This document shows, one piece after another, positions 35,342-44,060 of a stretch of DNA of 64,000 nt. Under the pieces are notes generated by a model. That model saw only the letters and a program-made list of their open reading frames with translations, ran no database searches and was not told the DNA's origin. This stretch comes from Cellulomonas sp. SG140. Its GTDB lineage: Bacteria; Actinomycetota; Actinomycetes; Actinomycetales; Cellulomonadaceae. A program made the position numbers and the translations under genes. Numbering within the stretch: position 1 is the stretch's first letter; each line of letters starts with the position of its first letter. The DNA lies in NCBI RefSeq assembly GCF_025770785.1, contig NZ_JANZLA010000011.1, forward strand, positions 38,214-102,213, written 5' to 3'.

Positions 35342-36472
35342 GTGAAGCGAACGCACGCAGTGGGCGCCGCCGTGCTGGCTGGGCTCACCGCCCTGGCGCT
35401 GGCCGCTTGTGGCTCGGACAACAACAACGCCACGGCCGGCAGCGGCTCGTCGGCGACGTCGGGCTCGGGCGCCACGAGCGCCGGACCGGCCATCTCGGGC
35501 ACGTTCTCCGGCGCCGGCTCCTCCGCGCAGCAGCAGGCGATGCAGGCCTGGATCGCCGCCATGCAGCAGAAGAACTCCGGGCTGACCGTCAACTACGACC
35601 CGGCCGGGTCGGGTGCGGGCCGCCAGCAGTTCCTCGCCGGTGGCGTGGCCTGGGCGGGCTCGGACGCGGCGATGAGCACCGACGAGCTGACGCAGTCGCA
35701 GAAGGTCTGCGGCACCGACGGCGCCTGGGACATCCCGGTGTACATCTCGCCGATCGCGGTGGCCTTCAACCTCAAGGGCGTCACCTCGCTGAACCTCGCA
35801 CCGGACACGATCGCCAAGATCTTCACCGGCGCCATCACCACGTGGAACGACCCGGCGATCGCCGCGGACAACCCGGGCGTGACGCTGCCGTCGACCAAGA
35901 TCACCACCGTGCACCGCTCGGACAAGTCGGGCACGACGAACAACTTCACCGACTACCTGAACAAGGCCGCCGGTGACGTGTGGACCAACGCCAAGAACGA
36001 CGCCTGGCCGCTGAACGGTGGCGACTCGGCGCAGGGCACCTCGGGTGTCGCGGGCGTCCTGACGAGCACCGACGGTGCGATCGCGTACATCGACGAGTCC
36101 GGCGTCCCGCAGGGCGTCGGGGTTGCGGCGCTCAAGGTCGGCTCCGCCTGGAACAAGCCGTCGGCCGACGGTGCAGCCGCCGTGGTGAACGCCTCGCCGC
36201 TGGCCACGGGCCGCCCGGCGAACGACATCGTGGTGAGCATCGACCGCAAGGCCTCGGCTGCCGGCGACTACCCGCTGCTGATGGTCTCCTACGGCATCGC
36301 GTGCTCCAGCTACAGCGACGCCGCCAAGGGCACCTTCGTCAAGTCGTTCCTCGGCTACGTGGTCTCGGACGCGGGTCAGAAGGCCGGCGCCCAGGCTGCC
36401 GGCTCGGCACCGATGACCGGTGCGCTCGCCCAGAAGGCAGCGGCCTCCGTCGCGGCCATCAAGGTCGGCTGA
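35342..36472 (+). CDS. pstS: Phosphate ABC transporter substrate-binding lipoprotein
   Basis: High-affinity phosphate-binding protein, 376 residues from the GTG at 35342. The signal VKRTHAVGAAVLAGLTALAL leads to a lipobox ending at Cys (AACGSDNN), then a Ser/Gly/Ala linker. The mature protein has the PstS hallmarks ISGTFSGAGSSAQQQAMQAW, GSGAGRQQFLAG, WAGSDAAMS and HRSDKSGTTNNFTDYL (35913-35958). GTG is favoured over ATG 35330 because GGGGAA lies five bases before it and the signal peptide then starts with basic residues. Expression should be driven by the PHO boxes upstream. Confidence 0.95.
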   Translation: MKRTHAVGAAVLAGLTALALAACGSDNNNATAGSGSSATSGSGATSAGPAISGTFSGAGSSAQQQAMQAWIAAMQQKNSGLTVNYDPAGSGAGRQQFLAGGVAWAGSDAAMSTDELTQSQKVCGTDGAWDIPVYISPIAVAFNLKGVTSLNLAPDTIAKIFTGAITTWNDPAIAADNPGVTLPSTKITTVHRSDKSGTTNNFTDYLNKAAGDVWTNAKNDAWPLNGGDSAQGTSGVAGVLTSTDGAIAYIDESGVPQGVGVAALKVGSAWNKPSADGAAAVVNASPLATGRPANDIVVSIDRKASAAGDYPLLMVSYGIACSSYSDAAKGTFVKSFLGYVVSDAGQKAGAQAAGSAPMTGALAQKAAASVAAIKVG

Positions 36473-36497
36473 CCGGCCCTGCCGGCATGACGCACAC

Positions 36498-36543
36498 CTG
36501 CCGGTGGCAGGGTCGCCCCCGAGGCTGCCCCTGCCACCGGCAG
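36498..36543 (+). terminator. Intercistronic hairpin between pstS and pstC
   Basis: A perfect 15-base inverted repeat (36498-36512 and 36529-36543) with a 16-base loop lies in the 123-base gap. It likely attenuates read-through or stabilises a pstS-only mRNA, giving more binding protein than permease. Confidence 0.75.
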
Positions 36544-36595
36544 TAGCGTTCGGCGAAGTTCCCGTTGACCATCAAGCGATGAGAAGGTCCCTGTG

Positions 36596-37612
36596 GTGAG
36601 CGCACCCACGCTCGATGCATCGAAGGCCCCGCGGGGCGGTGACGGCACCGGTCAGCGGACGTCCCGCTCGACGCGCGTCCCGGAACGCGGCATGTCGCGC
36701 GTGTTCCGCTGGGCCGCCACGGCGGCCGGTGTGCTGCTGCTGCTGGTGCTGGCCGCGGTGGCCGTCTTCCTGCTGATGCGCGGCTGGGCCGCGTTCACGG
36801 CCTCCCCCGAGACGCTGCAGACCGAGGGCAACCTGCCGCCCGGCGCGCACAACCTGGCCGAGTACATCGGCCCGCTGATCTTCGGCACGCTGATCGCCGC
36901 GGCGCTGGCTCTGGTGCTGGCCACGCCCGTCGCCGTGGGCATCGCCCTGTTCGTGTCCCACTACGCACCCCGGCGCGTCGCCGGTGCCGTCGGGTTCGTG
37001 ATCGACCTGCTCGCGGCGATCCCGTCCGTGGTCTTCGGCCTGTGGGGCGCCCAGATCCTCGCGCCGCGCATCGCCCCCCTGTGGCAGTGGGTGGCCGACG
37101 TGCTCAGCGCGATCCCGGGGGTGACGGTGCGGGCGACGGCCACCGGTCGCTCGATGGCCACCACCGCCCTGGTGCTGGCGATCATGATCCTGCCGATCAT
37201 CACGGCCGTGTCCCGCGAGGTGTTCAAGCAGACGCCGCACCTGCACCAGGAGGCGGCGCTCGCCCTCGGCGCGACGCGCTGGGAGGTGATCCGCATGGCC
37301 GTGCTGCCGTTCGGGCGCTCCGGCGTCGTGTCCGCCGCGATGCTCGGCCTGGGCCGCGCGCTCGGCGAGACGATGGCGGTCCTGATGGTGCTGTCCACCT
37401 CGAGCGGCGCCGGGTACTCGTTCCAGATCTTCGACTCCGGCGTGCTCCAGACGATCGCGGCGAACATCGCCGCGAAGTTCCCCGACTCGAGCGGCCTGGC
37501 GGTCAACACGCTGATCGCGACCGGCCTGGCGCTGTTCGTCATCACCATGGCGGTCAACATGCTGGCGCGCTGGATCGTCTCGCGCCGCAACGAGTTCTCC
37601 GGAGCCAACTGA
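36596..37612 (+). CDS. pstC: Phosphate ABC transporter permease PstC
   Basis: 338-residue permease with six hydrophobic segments; the first (~45-66, AATAAGVLLLLVLAAVAVFLL-like) follows a charged N-terminus. AIPSVVFGLWG (near 140) and the EAA-type loop HQEAALALGATRWEVIRMAVLPFGRSGVVSA (37243-37335) are characteristic. The start codon may be either of two adjacent GTGs (36593, 36596); the second gives better spacing to GAGAAGG. The TGA overlaps the pstA ATG by one base. Confidence 0.95.
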   Translation: MSAPTLDASKAPRGGDGTGQRTSRSTRVPERGMSRVFRWAATAAGVLLLLVLAAVAVFLLMRGWAAFTASPETLQTEGNLPPGAHNLAEYIGPLIFGTLIAAALALVLATPVAVGIALFVSHYAPRRVAGAVGFVIDLLAAIPSVVFGLWGAQILAPRIAPLWQWVADVLSAIPGVTVRATATGRSMATTALVLAIMILPIITAVSREVFKQTPHLHQEAALALGATRWEVIRMAVLPFGRSGVVSAAMLGLGRALGETMAVLMVLSTSSGAGYSFQIFDSGVLQTIAANIAAKFPDSSGLAVNTLIATGLALFVITMAVNMLARWIVSRRNEFSGAN

Positions 37613-38574
37613 TGAGCGCCACCAGCCCGTCGGCCACCGCCTCGACGACGCCCGACAACGCGCTCCGCGAGCTGCTCACGTCGGTCGACCGCGGGCGGCA
37701 GCGCAAGAACCGGATCATGACCGGCCTCGTCTGGGCCGCCTTCGTCCTGGCGGCCACGCCGCTGGTCTCGCTGCTGTGGACCGTGCTGAGCCACGGCCTG
37801 ACGAAGTTCACGCCGTACTTCCTGCTGCACTCGATGCGCAACGTGTCCGGCGGGATGGACGCCGGCGGTGCGTACCACGCGATCGCCGGCACCCTGCTGA
37901 TCACGCTCGGCACCACGGTGATCTCGGTGCCGATCGGCCTGCTCGCGGCGATCTACCTGGTCGAGTACGGCAAGGGACCGCTCGCCCGGGCGGTCACCTT
38001 CTTCGTCGACGTGATGACGGGCATCCCGTCGATCGTCGCCGGTCTGTTCGCGTTCGCGGTGTTCGCCATCTTCTTCGGTCCCGGCGTCCGCCTGGGCGTG
38101 ATGGGGTCGGTCGCGCTCGCCCTGCTGATGATCCCCGTGGTGGTCCGCTCGTCGGAGGAGATGCTCCGGCTGGTGCCGAACGAGCTGCGCGAGGCGGCCT
38201 ACGCGCTGGGCGTCCCGAAGTGGCTGACCATCGTCAAGGTGGTGCTGCGGACGTCCGTCGCGGGCCTGACCACCAGCGTGCTGCTCGCCGTCGCGCGGGT
38301 GATCGGCGAGACCGCACCGCTGCTGATCGCGGTGGGCACCACGGCGTCGATCAACTTCAACCTGTTCGCCGGCCGCATGATGACGCTGCCGGTGTTCATC
38401 TACGACCAGTACCACCAGGGCCCGGCACGGTGTGCCCGGAACGCCACCAACTGCCTCGTGTCGATCAACCTCGACCGGGCCTGGGCCGCGGCGTTGACCC
38501 TCCTCCTCATCGTCGTCATCCTCAACCTCGTGGGTCGCCTCGTGACCTGGCTGTTCGCGCCGAAGCTGCGCTGA
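37612..38574 (+). CDS. pstA: Phosphate ABC transporter permease PstA
   Basis: 320-residue partner permease. It has hydrophobic segments from ~38 onward, [36 protein letters not shown] (37951-38058) and the EAA loop [31 protein letters not shown] (38188-38280). The C-terminal periplasmic loop ([17 protein letters not shown]) contains two Cys residues. ATG 37612 starts within the pstC stop, implying coupled synthesis. pstB follows after 43 bases with a GAGAGC-rich ribosome region. Confidence 0.95.
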   Translation: MSATSPSATASTTPDNALRELLTSVDRGRQRKNRIMTGLVWAAFVLAATPLVSLLWTVLSHGLTKFTPYFLLHSMRNVSGGMDAGGAYHAIAGTLLITLGTTVISVPIGLLAAIYLVEYGKGPLARAVTFFVDVMTGIPSIVAGLFAFAVFAIFFGPGVRLGVMGSVALALLMIPVVVRSSEEMLRLVPNELREAAYALGVPKWLTIVKVVLRTSVAGLTTSVLLAVARVIGETAPLLIAVGTTASINFNLFAGRMMTLPVFIYDQYHQGPARCARNATNCLVSINLDRAWAAALTLLLIVVILNLVGRLVTWLFAPKLR

Positions 38575-38617
38575 GCACCACGAGACCCCGTCGCAGAGAG
38601 CAGAGAGCGAGACCCGC

Positions 38618-39397
38618 ATGGCACAGCGCATCGACGTGAAGGACCTGAACATCTACTACGGGTCCTTCCTCGCCGTCTCGGACGTCAGCATGTCGATCGA
38701 ACCCCGCAGCGTCACCGCGCTCATCGGTCCGTCCGGCTGCGGCAAGTCGACGTTCCTGCGCTCGCTGAACCGCATGCACGAGGTGATCCCCGGCGCGCGC
38801 GTCGAGGGCACCGTCGCGATGGACGGCATCGACCTGTACGGCCCCGCGGTCGACCCGGTGGCGGTGCGCCGTCAGGTCGGCATGGTGTTCCAGCGGCCCA
38901 ACCCGTTCCCGACGATGTCCATCGCGGAGAACGTCCTGGCGGGCGTGCGGCTGAACAACAAGAAGATCTCCAAGTCCGACGCCGCCGACCTGGTGGAGCG
39001 CTCGCTGGTGGGCGCCAACCTGTGGAAGGAGGTCAAGGACCGCCTCGACCGGCCGGGTTCGTCCCTGTCCGGCGGTCAGCAGCAGCGCCTGTGCATCGCG
39101 CGCGCGATCGCCGTCACCCCGCAGGTGCTGCTGATGGACGAGCCCGCCTCGGCGCTCGACCCGATCTCTACCCTCGCCATCGAGGACCTGATCTCCGAGC
39201 TCAAGGCGAGCTACACGATCGTCATCGTCACGCACAACATGCAGCAGGCCGCGCGCGTCTCCGACCGCACCGGCTTCTTCAACATCGAGGGCGCCGGCAA
39301 GCCGGGGCGGCTGGTGGAGATCGACGACACCGCGACGATCTTCTCCACCCCGCGGCAGCAGCAGACCGAGGACTACATCTCCGGCCGCTTCGGCTGA
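38618..39397 (+). CDS. pstB: Phosphate ABC transporter ATP-binding protein PstB
   Basis: 259-residue ATPase that energises phosphate uptake. Walker [10 protein letters not shown] (~38-46), Q-loop [10 protein letters not shown], signature [16 protein letters not shown] (39067-39114), Walker [13 protein letters not shown] and the H-loop VTHNMQQA are intact. It is the last gene of pstSCAB. Downstream it runs into a 12-base repeat array and faces the convergent lipoprotein gene; no hairpin terminator is visible. Confidence 0.97.
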   Translation: MAQRIDVKDLNIYYGSFLAVSDVSMSIEPRSVTALIGPSGCGKSTFLRSLNRMHEVIPGARVEGTVAMDGIDLYGPAVDPVAVRRQVGMVFQRPNPFPTMSIAENVLAGVRLNNKKISKSDAADLVERSLVGANLWKEVKDRLDRPGSSLSGGQQQRLCIARAIAVTPQVLLMDEPASALDPISTLAIEDLISELKASYTIVIVTHNMQQAARVSDRTGFFNIEGAGKPGRLVEIDDTATIFSTPRQQQTEDYISGRFG

Positions 39398-39404
39398 CCG
39401 GGCC

Positions 39405-39450
39405 GGTCGGGTCGTCGGTCGGGTCGTCGGTCGGGTCGTCGGTCGGGTCA
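39405..39450. repeat. 12-base tandem repeat between pstB and the lpqE-like gene
   Basis: GGTCGGGTCGTC occurs three times perfectly from 39405, plus a 10-base partial copy that contains the stop codon of the convergent lipoprotein gene. The array fills the entire intergenic space. Confidence 0.88.
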
Positions 39451-39951
39451 GGAGGAAGCCGACGGCGACGGCAGCACCGACGTGTACTGCGGCAGGGCGG
39501 CGTCCACCACGGGCACCTGCACGGCGGCCGAGCCGGCGGACGGCACCTTCAGGGTGACCGTGGTCAGCGCACCGGGCTCGGCGTCGAGCGCGTGGATCGG
39601 CATCGTGCGGCCGGTGTCCGACCCGGTGCCGATCAGCACCGACCCGTGCCCGGGCACCGTGAACGTCGACGTCTCGCCGGACACGGCCACGCTGACGGTC
39701 AGCGCGTCCGCACCGGTGTTCACCAGCCCGCCGGACAGCGCCGCGACGCGGCCCTTCGCCGTGCCGGCGACCAGCAGGTTCGTCGTCTCGAGCGGGCCGA
39801 GCGTCGCACGCACGCCGTCGGCCGGCGAGTACGGGCGCTGCGTCTGGATCGGGTTGGTCGCCGAGCAGCCGGCGAGCCCCCCGACGAGCGGCAGCGCCAC
39901 CGCGAGCACCGCGACGGCGATCCTGCGGCGGGGGCGGCGGGTGCTGGTCAC
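39448..39951 (-). CDS. lpqE: LpqE-like lipoprotein
   Basis: 167-residue lipoprotein. Basic [10 protein letters not shown], hydrophobic [15 protein letters not shown], then a lipobox ending at Cys ([10 protein letters not shown]) by ~29. The mature part is beta-rich ([31 protein letters not shown]), resembling copper-chaperone-like PCu(A)C folds, but lacks their Met/His metal motif as far as I can see. GTG 39951 has AGGAGG three to nine bases upstream. Position divergent from carD matches mycobacterial lpqE, which supports the name; function is unknown. Confidence 0.65.
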   Translation of the reverse strand: MTSTRRPRRRIAVAVLAVALPLVGGLAGCSATNPIQTQRPYSPADGVRATLGPLETTNLLVAGTAKGRVAALSGGLVNTGADALTVSVAVSGETSTFTVPGHGSVLIGTGSDTGRTMPIHALDAEPGALTTVTLKVPSAGSAAVQVPVVDAALPQYTSVLPSPSASS

Positions 39952-40134
39952 GGCTCCTCCTGTGCACGGCCTGCGGCCGCAGCGCGGCCCGGTGCCCCCG
40001 GTACGGCCCCGACATGTGGGGAGGACCTTGGTCCTGGGCGTGCCCAGCCTAGCGGGCTGCCCCCCGGCGTGCCGCCGCGGGACCGGGCTCCGGACGTGCC
40101 TGCTGACCTGCGACGACGGCAGGAACCGCACCAT

Positions 40135-40161
40135 TTGGCCGGAAATACGGCGTGATAGGAT
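40135..40161 (+). promoter_or_regulatory. Possible carD promoter
   Basis: TTGGCC (40135-40140) and TAGGAT (40156-40161) are separated by 15 bases, shorter than ideal. The region 40100-40189 is less GC-rich than its surroundings, and AAAGGGGA at 40174-40181 provides the carD ribosome site. Confidence 0.35.
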
Positions 40162-40189
40162 AGGCCACTGCGAAAGGGGACACCTGCAG

Positions 40190-40672
40190 ATGACTTTCAC
40201 TGTTGGGGAGACCGTTGTCTACCCGCACCACGGTGCAGCGTTGATCGAAGAGATCAAGACCCGGACCATCCGTGGAGAGGACAAGATCTACCTCAAGCTC
40301 AAGGTCGCGCAGGGTGATCTGACCATCGAGGTGCCGGCGGAGAACGTCGACCTGGTCGGCGTGCGCGACGTGGTGGGCCAGGAAGGTCTGGAGCGCGTCT
40401 TCGACGTGCTGCGCGCCCCCTACACCGAGGAGCCGACCAACTGGTCGCGCCGCTACAAGGCCAACCTCGAGAAGCTGGCGTCGGGCGACGTCATCAAGGT
40501 CGCCGAGGTGGTGCGCGACCTGTCGCGCCGCGACGCCGACCGCGGCCTCTCGGCCGGCGAGAAGCGGATGCTGGCGAAGGCCCGTCAGATCCTCGTCTCG
40601 GAGCTCGCGCTGGCGGAGCACACCGAGGAGGAGAAGGCCGAGGCCATCCTCGACGAGGTGCTGGCCTCCTGA
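40190..40672 (+). CDS. carD: CarD family RNA polymerase-binding transcription factor
   Basis: 160-residue essential regulator that binds the RNA polymerase beta subunit and stabilises open promoter complexes, mainly at rRNA promoters. The N-terminal Tudor-like domain begins [22 protein letters not shown] and continues to [29 protein letters not shown] (40291-40375). The helical DNA-binding C-terminal domain has [35 protein letters not shown] 40190 is the conserved start with AAAGGGGA upstream. It heads carD-ispD-ispF, a conserved actinobacterial order. Confidence 0.97.
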   Translation: MTFTVGETVVYPHHGAALIEEIKTRTIRGEDKIYLKLKVAQGDLTIEVPAENVDLVGVRDVVGQEGLERVFDVLRAPYTEEPTNWSRRYKANLEKLASGDVIKVAEVVRDLSRRDADRGLSAGEKRMLAKARQILVSELALAEHTEEEKAEAILDEVLAS

Positions 40673-40720
40673 GCCGCCTCGCGCCACCGACCTGCTGACC
40701 AGCGCCCGAGGAGCACGGCC

Positions 40721-41452
40721 GTGACGGTCGCCGCCATCCTCACCGCCGCCGGGAGCGGATCCCGACTGGGCCACGTCCTGCCCAAGGCCTTCGTGCCGGT
40801 GCAGGGGGTGGCCCTCGTCGTGCATGCGGCGCGGTCGCTGCTGGCGGCACGGCCGGCCGACGGGCCCGGTGTCGAGCGGCTGGTGGTCACGGTGCCCGCG
40901 GGAGAGGTGACTGCCGCACAGGCGCTGCTGCGGGCCGGGCTGGGTCCGCGGGCGTCGTTCGTGGTGGTGGCCGGCGGCGCGACGCGGCAGGCGTCCGTGG
41001 CGGCGGGACTCGCGGCGGTCCCGGACGACGCGACGGTGGTGCTGGTGCACGACGCGGCACGGGCCTTCGCACCTCCCGAGCTGGTCGCGCGGGTGGTGCA
41101 GGCCGTACGGGCAGGGCACCCCGCGGTCGTGCCGGGGCTGGCCGTCACGGACACGATCAAGCGGGTCGGTGCCGGCGGCGCCGAGGGTGCGCCGGTGCTG
41201 GCGACCGTCCCGCGGGAGGAGCTGCGTGCCGTGCAGACGCCGCAGGGGTTCGACCGCGACGTCCTGGTGCGGGCGCACCAGGCGGGGGCCGACCGGGCGG
41301 TGGGCGAGGCGACCGCGGCGTCCGACGACGCCGGGCTGGTCGAGGCCCTCGGGCTGCCGGTGTGGATGGTGCCCGGGGACGAGCGGGCCGTGAAGATCAC
41401 CACCCCGCGGGACCTGCACCTGTCCGAGGTGCTGGCGGCGGTGGCGCCGTGA
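40721..41452 (+). CDS. ispD: 2-C-methyl-D-erythritol 4-phosphate cytidylyltransferase
   Basis: MEP-pathway enzyme that adds CMP to methylerythritol phosphate for isoprenoid synthesis. 243 residues. The nucleotide-binding loop [26 protein letters not shown] (40730-40806), [16 protein letters not shown] (~107-122), and [15 protein letters not shown] with [11 protein letters not shown] near 207 are conserved. GTG 40721 is supported by GAGGAG upstream. The stop overlaps the ispF GTG by four bases. Confidence 0.96.
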   Translation: MTVAAILTAAGSGSRLGHVLPKAFVPVQGVALVVHAARSLLAARPADGPGVERLVVTVPAGEVTAAQALLRAGLGPRASFVVVAGGATRQASVAAGLAAVPDDATVVLVHDAARAFAPPELVARVVQAVRAGHPAVVPGLAVTDTIKRVGAGGAEGAPVLATVPREELRAVQTPQGFDRDVLVRAHQAGADRAVGEATAASDDAGLVEALGLPVWMVPGDERAVKITTPRDLHLSEVLAAVAP

Positions 41453-41964
41453 CGACGGGCGAGCCGCTGGGCGGGCGACTGCCTCGCACCGGCATCGGCG
41501 TGGACGTGCACGCCTACGACCCGGACCCCGCCGAGGGAGCCGTGCTGCACCTCGCGGGCCTCGAGTGGCCGGGGGAACGGCCGCTGGCGGGCCACTCCGA
41601 CGCCGACGTCGCCGCGCACGCCGCCGCGGACGCCCTGCTGTCGGCCGCCGGGCTCGGTGACCTGGGCTCGCAGTTCGGCACGTCGGACCCCGCCTGGGCC
41701 GGCGCGGCCGGCACGGCCCTGCTGGCGGAGACGGCGCGGCGGGTGCGTGCCGCCGGGTTCGTCGTCGGGAACGTCGCCGTGCAGGTGATCGGCAACCGGC
41801 CGCGTCTGGGGTCGCGGCGGGACGAGGCCCAGGCGGCCCTGTCGGCGGCGGCGGGGGGCCCTGTCACGGTCTCCGCGACCACCACGGACGGCCTGGGGCT
41901 GACCGGCCGCGGGGAGGGCGTCGCGGCCGTCGCCACGGCGCTGCTGCTGCCCGTCGGCGCCTGA
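41449..41964 (+). CDS. ispF: 2-C-methyl-D-erythritol 2,4-cyclodiphosphate synthase
   Basis: Next MEP enzyme in the cluster, cyclising CDP-methylerythritol-phosphate. 171 residues, trimeric family. Metal ligands lie in GIGVDVHAY (~15-23, Asp and His) and [17 protein letters not shown] (~45-61, His). [13 protein letters not shown] and [20 protein letters not shown] are also present. GTG 41449 overlaps ispD. Translational coupling and adjacency to ispD are typical; ispE is not in the window. Confidence 0.96.
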   Translation: MTTGEPLGGRLPRTGIGVDVHAYDPDPAEGAVLHLAGLEWPGERPLAGHSDADVAAHAAADALLSAAGLGDLGSQFGTSDPAWAGAAGTALLAETARRVRAAGFVVGNVAVQVIGNRPRLGSRRDEAQAALSAAAGGPVTVSATTTDGLGLTGRGEGVAAVATALLLPVGA

Positions 41965-42029
41965 GAGCCGGTCGCCGCAGGGCCGAGCGGGTGACCGCCT
42001 CGCGCGTGGGTGCGGAGTGCGCGGTACTT

Positions 42030-42043
42030 ATGACTATCGTCAT
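42030..42043. promoter_or_regulatory. Candidate TetR operator upstream of the TetR-MFS pair
   Basis: ATGAC-TATC-GTCAT is a 14-base interrupted palindrome within a relatively AT-rich stretch (42025-42055), 66 bases before the TetR gene. It is the only dyad in the 144-base gap after ispF and could mediate autoregulation. Confidence 0.45.
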
Positions 42044-42108
42044 CCTTGGTTATTCGCCTCGTCGCGGCGCTGCGGTGCCGCGAGCGGCGCCGGTACAAGG
42101 AGGGCCCC

Positions 42109-42753
42109 ATGAACCGACTGCCCGTCGCCGAGCGGCGCGAGCAGCTGATCGACGCGGCCATCCGCGTCGCGAGCCGTGACGGCATCGACGCCGCCACCGT
42201 GCGCGCCATCGCATCCGAGGCCGGTGTCTCGCTCGGGGTGGTGCACTACTGCTTCCGCGACAAGGACGAGATTCTGCGGTCGATGGCGCACTACATCACC
42301 CGCCAGAACCTGACCACGGGCCTGCAGCAGATGCCGCCCGAGGGCGAGGCGGCCGAGATCATCCTCGGCGCGACCCACCTGCTGTGGTCGAACATCGCGC
42401 AGACCCGTGGAGCCCAGCTGCTCAGCTTCGAGCTCACCACGTACTCGATGCGTCACCCTGAGGTGCGGCAGGTGTCCGCCGAGCAGTACTCCGTCAGCCA
42501 CGAGGCCGCGCGGACCTTCCTGGAGAGCGTCGCCGGCGCGGCCCACGTCGAGTGGACGCTGCCGCTCGCCCAGCTCGCCCGGCTGGTCGTGATGGCGACG
42601 GACGGCATCACGCTCGCGTGGCTCGCCGACCACGACGGCGACCAGGCGCTGTCCGCCCTCGAGGTGTTCGGCTCGTTCCTCGCCTCCCACATCCGCCCCG
42701 CACAGGTTCCCGCGGACGCCCTCGAGCAGCCGCTCGCCGACCAGCCCGCCTGA
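42109..42753 (+). CDS. TetR-family transcriptional regulator
   Basis: 214-residue repressor. N-terminal helix-turn-helix ERREQLIDAAIRVASRDGIDAATVRAIASEAGVSLGVVHYCFRDKDEIL (42130-42276) followed by an all-helical ligand domain of the BetI-like C-terminal type. A perfect AAGGAGG five bases before the ATG supports the start. The TGA overlaps the MFS ATG, so regulator and transporter are made together. The pair interrupts the common ispF-cysS neighbourhood. It likely controls the MFS gene in response to the exported compound. Confidence 0.88.
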   Translation: MNRLPVAERREQLIDAAIRVASRDGIDAATVRAIASEAGVSLGVVHYCFRDKDEILRSMAHYITRQNLTTGLQQMPPEGEAAEIILGATHLLWSNIAQTRGAQLLSFELTTYSMRHPEVRQVSAEQYSVSHEAARTFLESVAGAAHVEWTLPLAQLARLVVMATDGITLAWLADHDGDQALSALEVFGSFLASHIRPAQVPADALEQPLADQPA

Positions 42754-44048
42754 TGGCGTCGCCGGCGGACGCGCTGCCGCGCAGCCTCGCCGTCCCGGTG
42801 GCGGCTCGTCGGGCGCGCATCGCGGTCTCGGCGGCGTTCGCCGCCCAGGGGCTGTCCTACGCGCTCGCGCTGAACAGCCTGCCCGTGCTGGAGCGCCGGC
42901 ACGGCGTCGGCACGGGGCAGGTGACCCTGGTGATCCTCGGCGTGTGCCTGGTGGCGGCCGGCGGCACGGTGCTGGCCGACCGGCTCGCGGCCTCCGCGGC
43001 CGGCAGCCGAGGCGGGCTGGTGGCGGGGCTCAGCGTGCTCGCGGCCGCCCTGGTCGGTGTCGCGGCGGCCCCGTCGTTCGCGGTGCTGGTGGGGGCGTTC
43101 CTGCTGTACGGCCTCGGCCTGGGGCTGGTGGACGCGTCGGTGAACATGCAGGCCGTCGCGGTCCAGCACCGGTACGGGCGGTCGCTGCTCGCCGGGTTCC
43201 ACGGGGCGTGGTCCTTCGGGGGGATCGCCGGTGCCCTGCTGGTGGCGGCGCTGGCACCGCGCTGGCCGGCGGACCCGGTGGTGGCGGTGATCCTGCTCGG
43301 CACGCCGGCCGCCGTCGCAGCGGCGGTGCTGGTGCGACGCGCCGGGTGGTGGTCCGGGGGTGCGGCCACCGTTGCCGCCGGGACGGCGGCTGACGAGACC
43401 GCGGCGACCCGGACGGTGGCGGACGGCGCGGAGCCGTCGGCCGCGACCGCCGTGCCCGGGTCGCGCGCGGTCGTGCCGTGGCGGCCCGTGGTGATGCTCG
43501 GGCTGGTGGTGGTGGCGTTCTACATCGTCGACTCGGCGGTGTCGGCCTGGAGCGCCCTGTTCCTGGCGCAGGACGTCGGGGCGCCGACGCACGTGCAGCC
43601 CCTCGGCTACGCGGCCTACCTGGGCACGACGCTGCTGTCCCGGGTGGTCGGCGACCTCGGGGTCCGCCGTGCCGGCCGGGCGGCGGTGGTGCGGGTCGGT
43701 GCGGTGCTGGGCACCGTGGGTCTGCTCGTGGTGATGCTGTCGCACGGCGCGTGGCTGGTCGTGGCCGGCTTCGGCCTGGTGGGTCTGGGCCTCGGCGTGG
43801 TGCCGCCCCTGGCGTTCTCGGCGGCCGGGGACGTGGCGCCCGGGCACGCCGATGCCGTCGTCGCACGGCTGAACTACTTCAACTACGTCGGCGTGGTGCT
43901 CGGCGGGGTCGCGGTGGGAGCCGTGGGGTCCGTCCTCACCCTGCGGGCCGGATTCGTGGTGCCCGCGGTGCTGGTGCTGGCGGTGGTGCTGGTCGCGGGC
44001 GTGCTGGGCACCCCTGGCGGGCGCGGGTCCACGCAGCCGCCCCGGTAG
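42753..44048 (+). CDS. MFS transporter
   Basis: 431-residue major facilitator with about 12 hydrophobic segments in two halves. The central loop (~205-240) is an Ala/Thr/Asp-rich low-complexity stretch. Motif-like sequences are modest: GLGLGLVDASVNMQAVAVQHRYGRSLLAGFHGAWSFGGIAGALL (43112-43243) recalls sugar/fucose-type and other MFS proteins with a conserved MNxQ...H pattern. Substrate is unknown. Coupling to TetR suggests an inducible exporter or importer. The ATG overlaps the TetR stop. Confidence 0.86.
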   Translation: MASPADALPRSLAVPVAARRARIAVSAAFAAQGLSYALALNSLPVLERRHGVGTGQVTLVILGVCLVAAGGTVLADRLAASAAGSRGGLVAGLSVLAAALVGVAAAPSFAVLVGAFLLYGLGLGLVDASVNMQAVAVQHRYGRSLLAGFHGAWSFGGIAGALLVAALAPRWPADPVVAVILLGTPAAVAAAVLVRRAGWWSGGAATVAAGTAADETAATRTVADGAEPSAATAVPGSRAVVPWRPVVMLGLVVVAFYIVDSAVSAWSALFLAQDVGAPTHVQPLGYAAYLGTTLLSRVVGDLGVRRAGRAAVVRVGAVLGTVGLLVVMLSHGAWLVVAGFGLVGLGLGVVPPLAFSAAGDVAPGHADAVVARLNYFNYVGVVLGGVAVGAVGSVLTLRAGFVVPAVLVLAVVLVAGVLGTPGGRGSTQPPR

Positions 44049-44060
44049 CCTTGGCCGGTG
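44046..44060 (+). promoter_or_regulatory. Candidate -10 for leaderless cysS
   Basis: TAGCCT at 44046-44051 precedes the GTG at 44058 by six bases; no ribosome-binding sequence is present in the 9-base gap after the MFS stop. Confidence 0.4.

Noticed and set aside
43920..44057. T-box riboswitch upstream of cysS
   Set aside because: Only nine bases separate the MFS stop from the GTG and no T-box motif is present.
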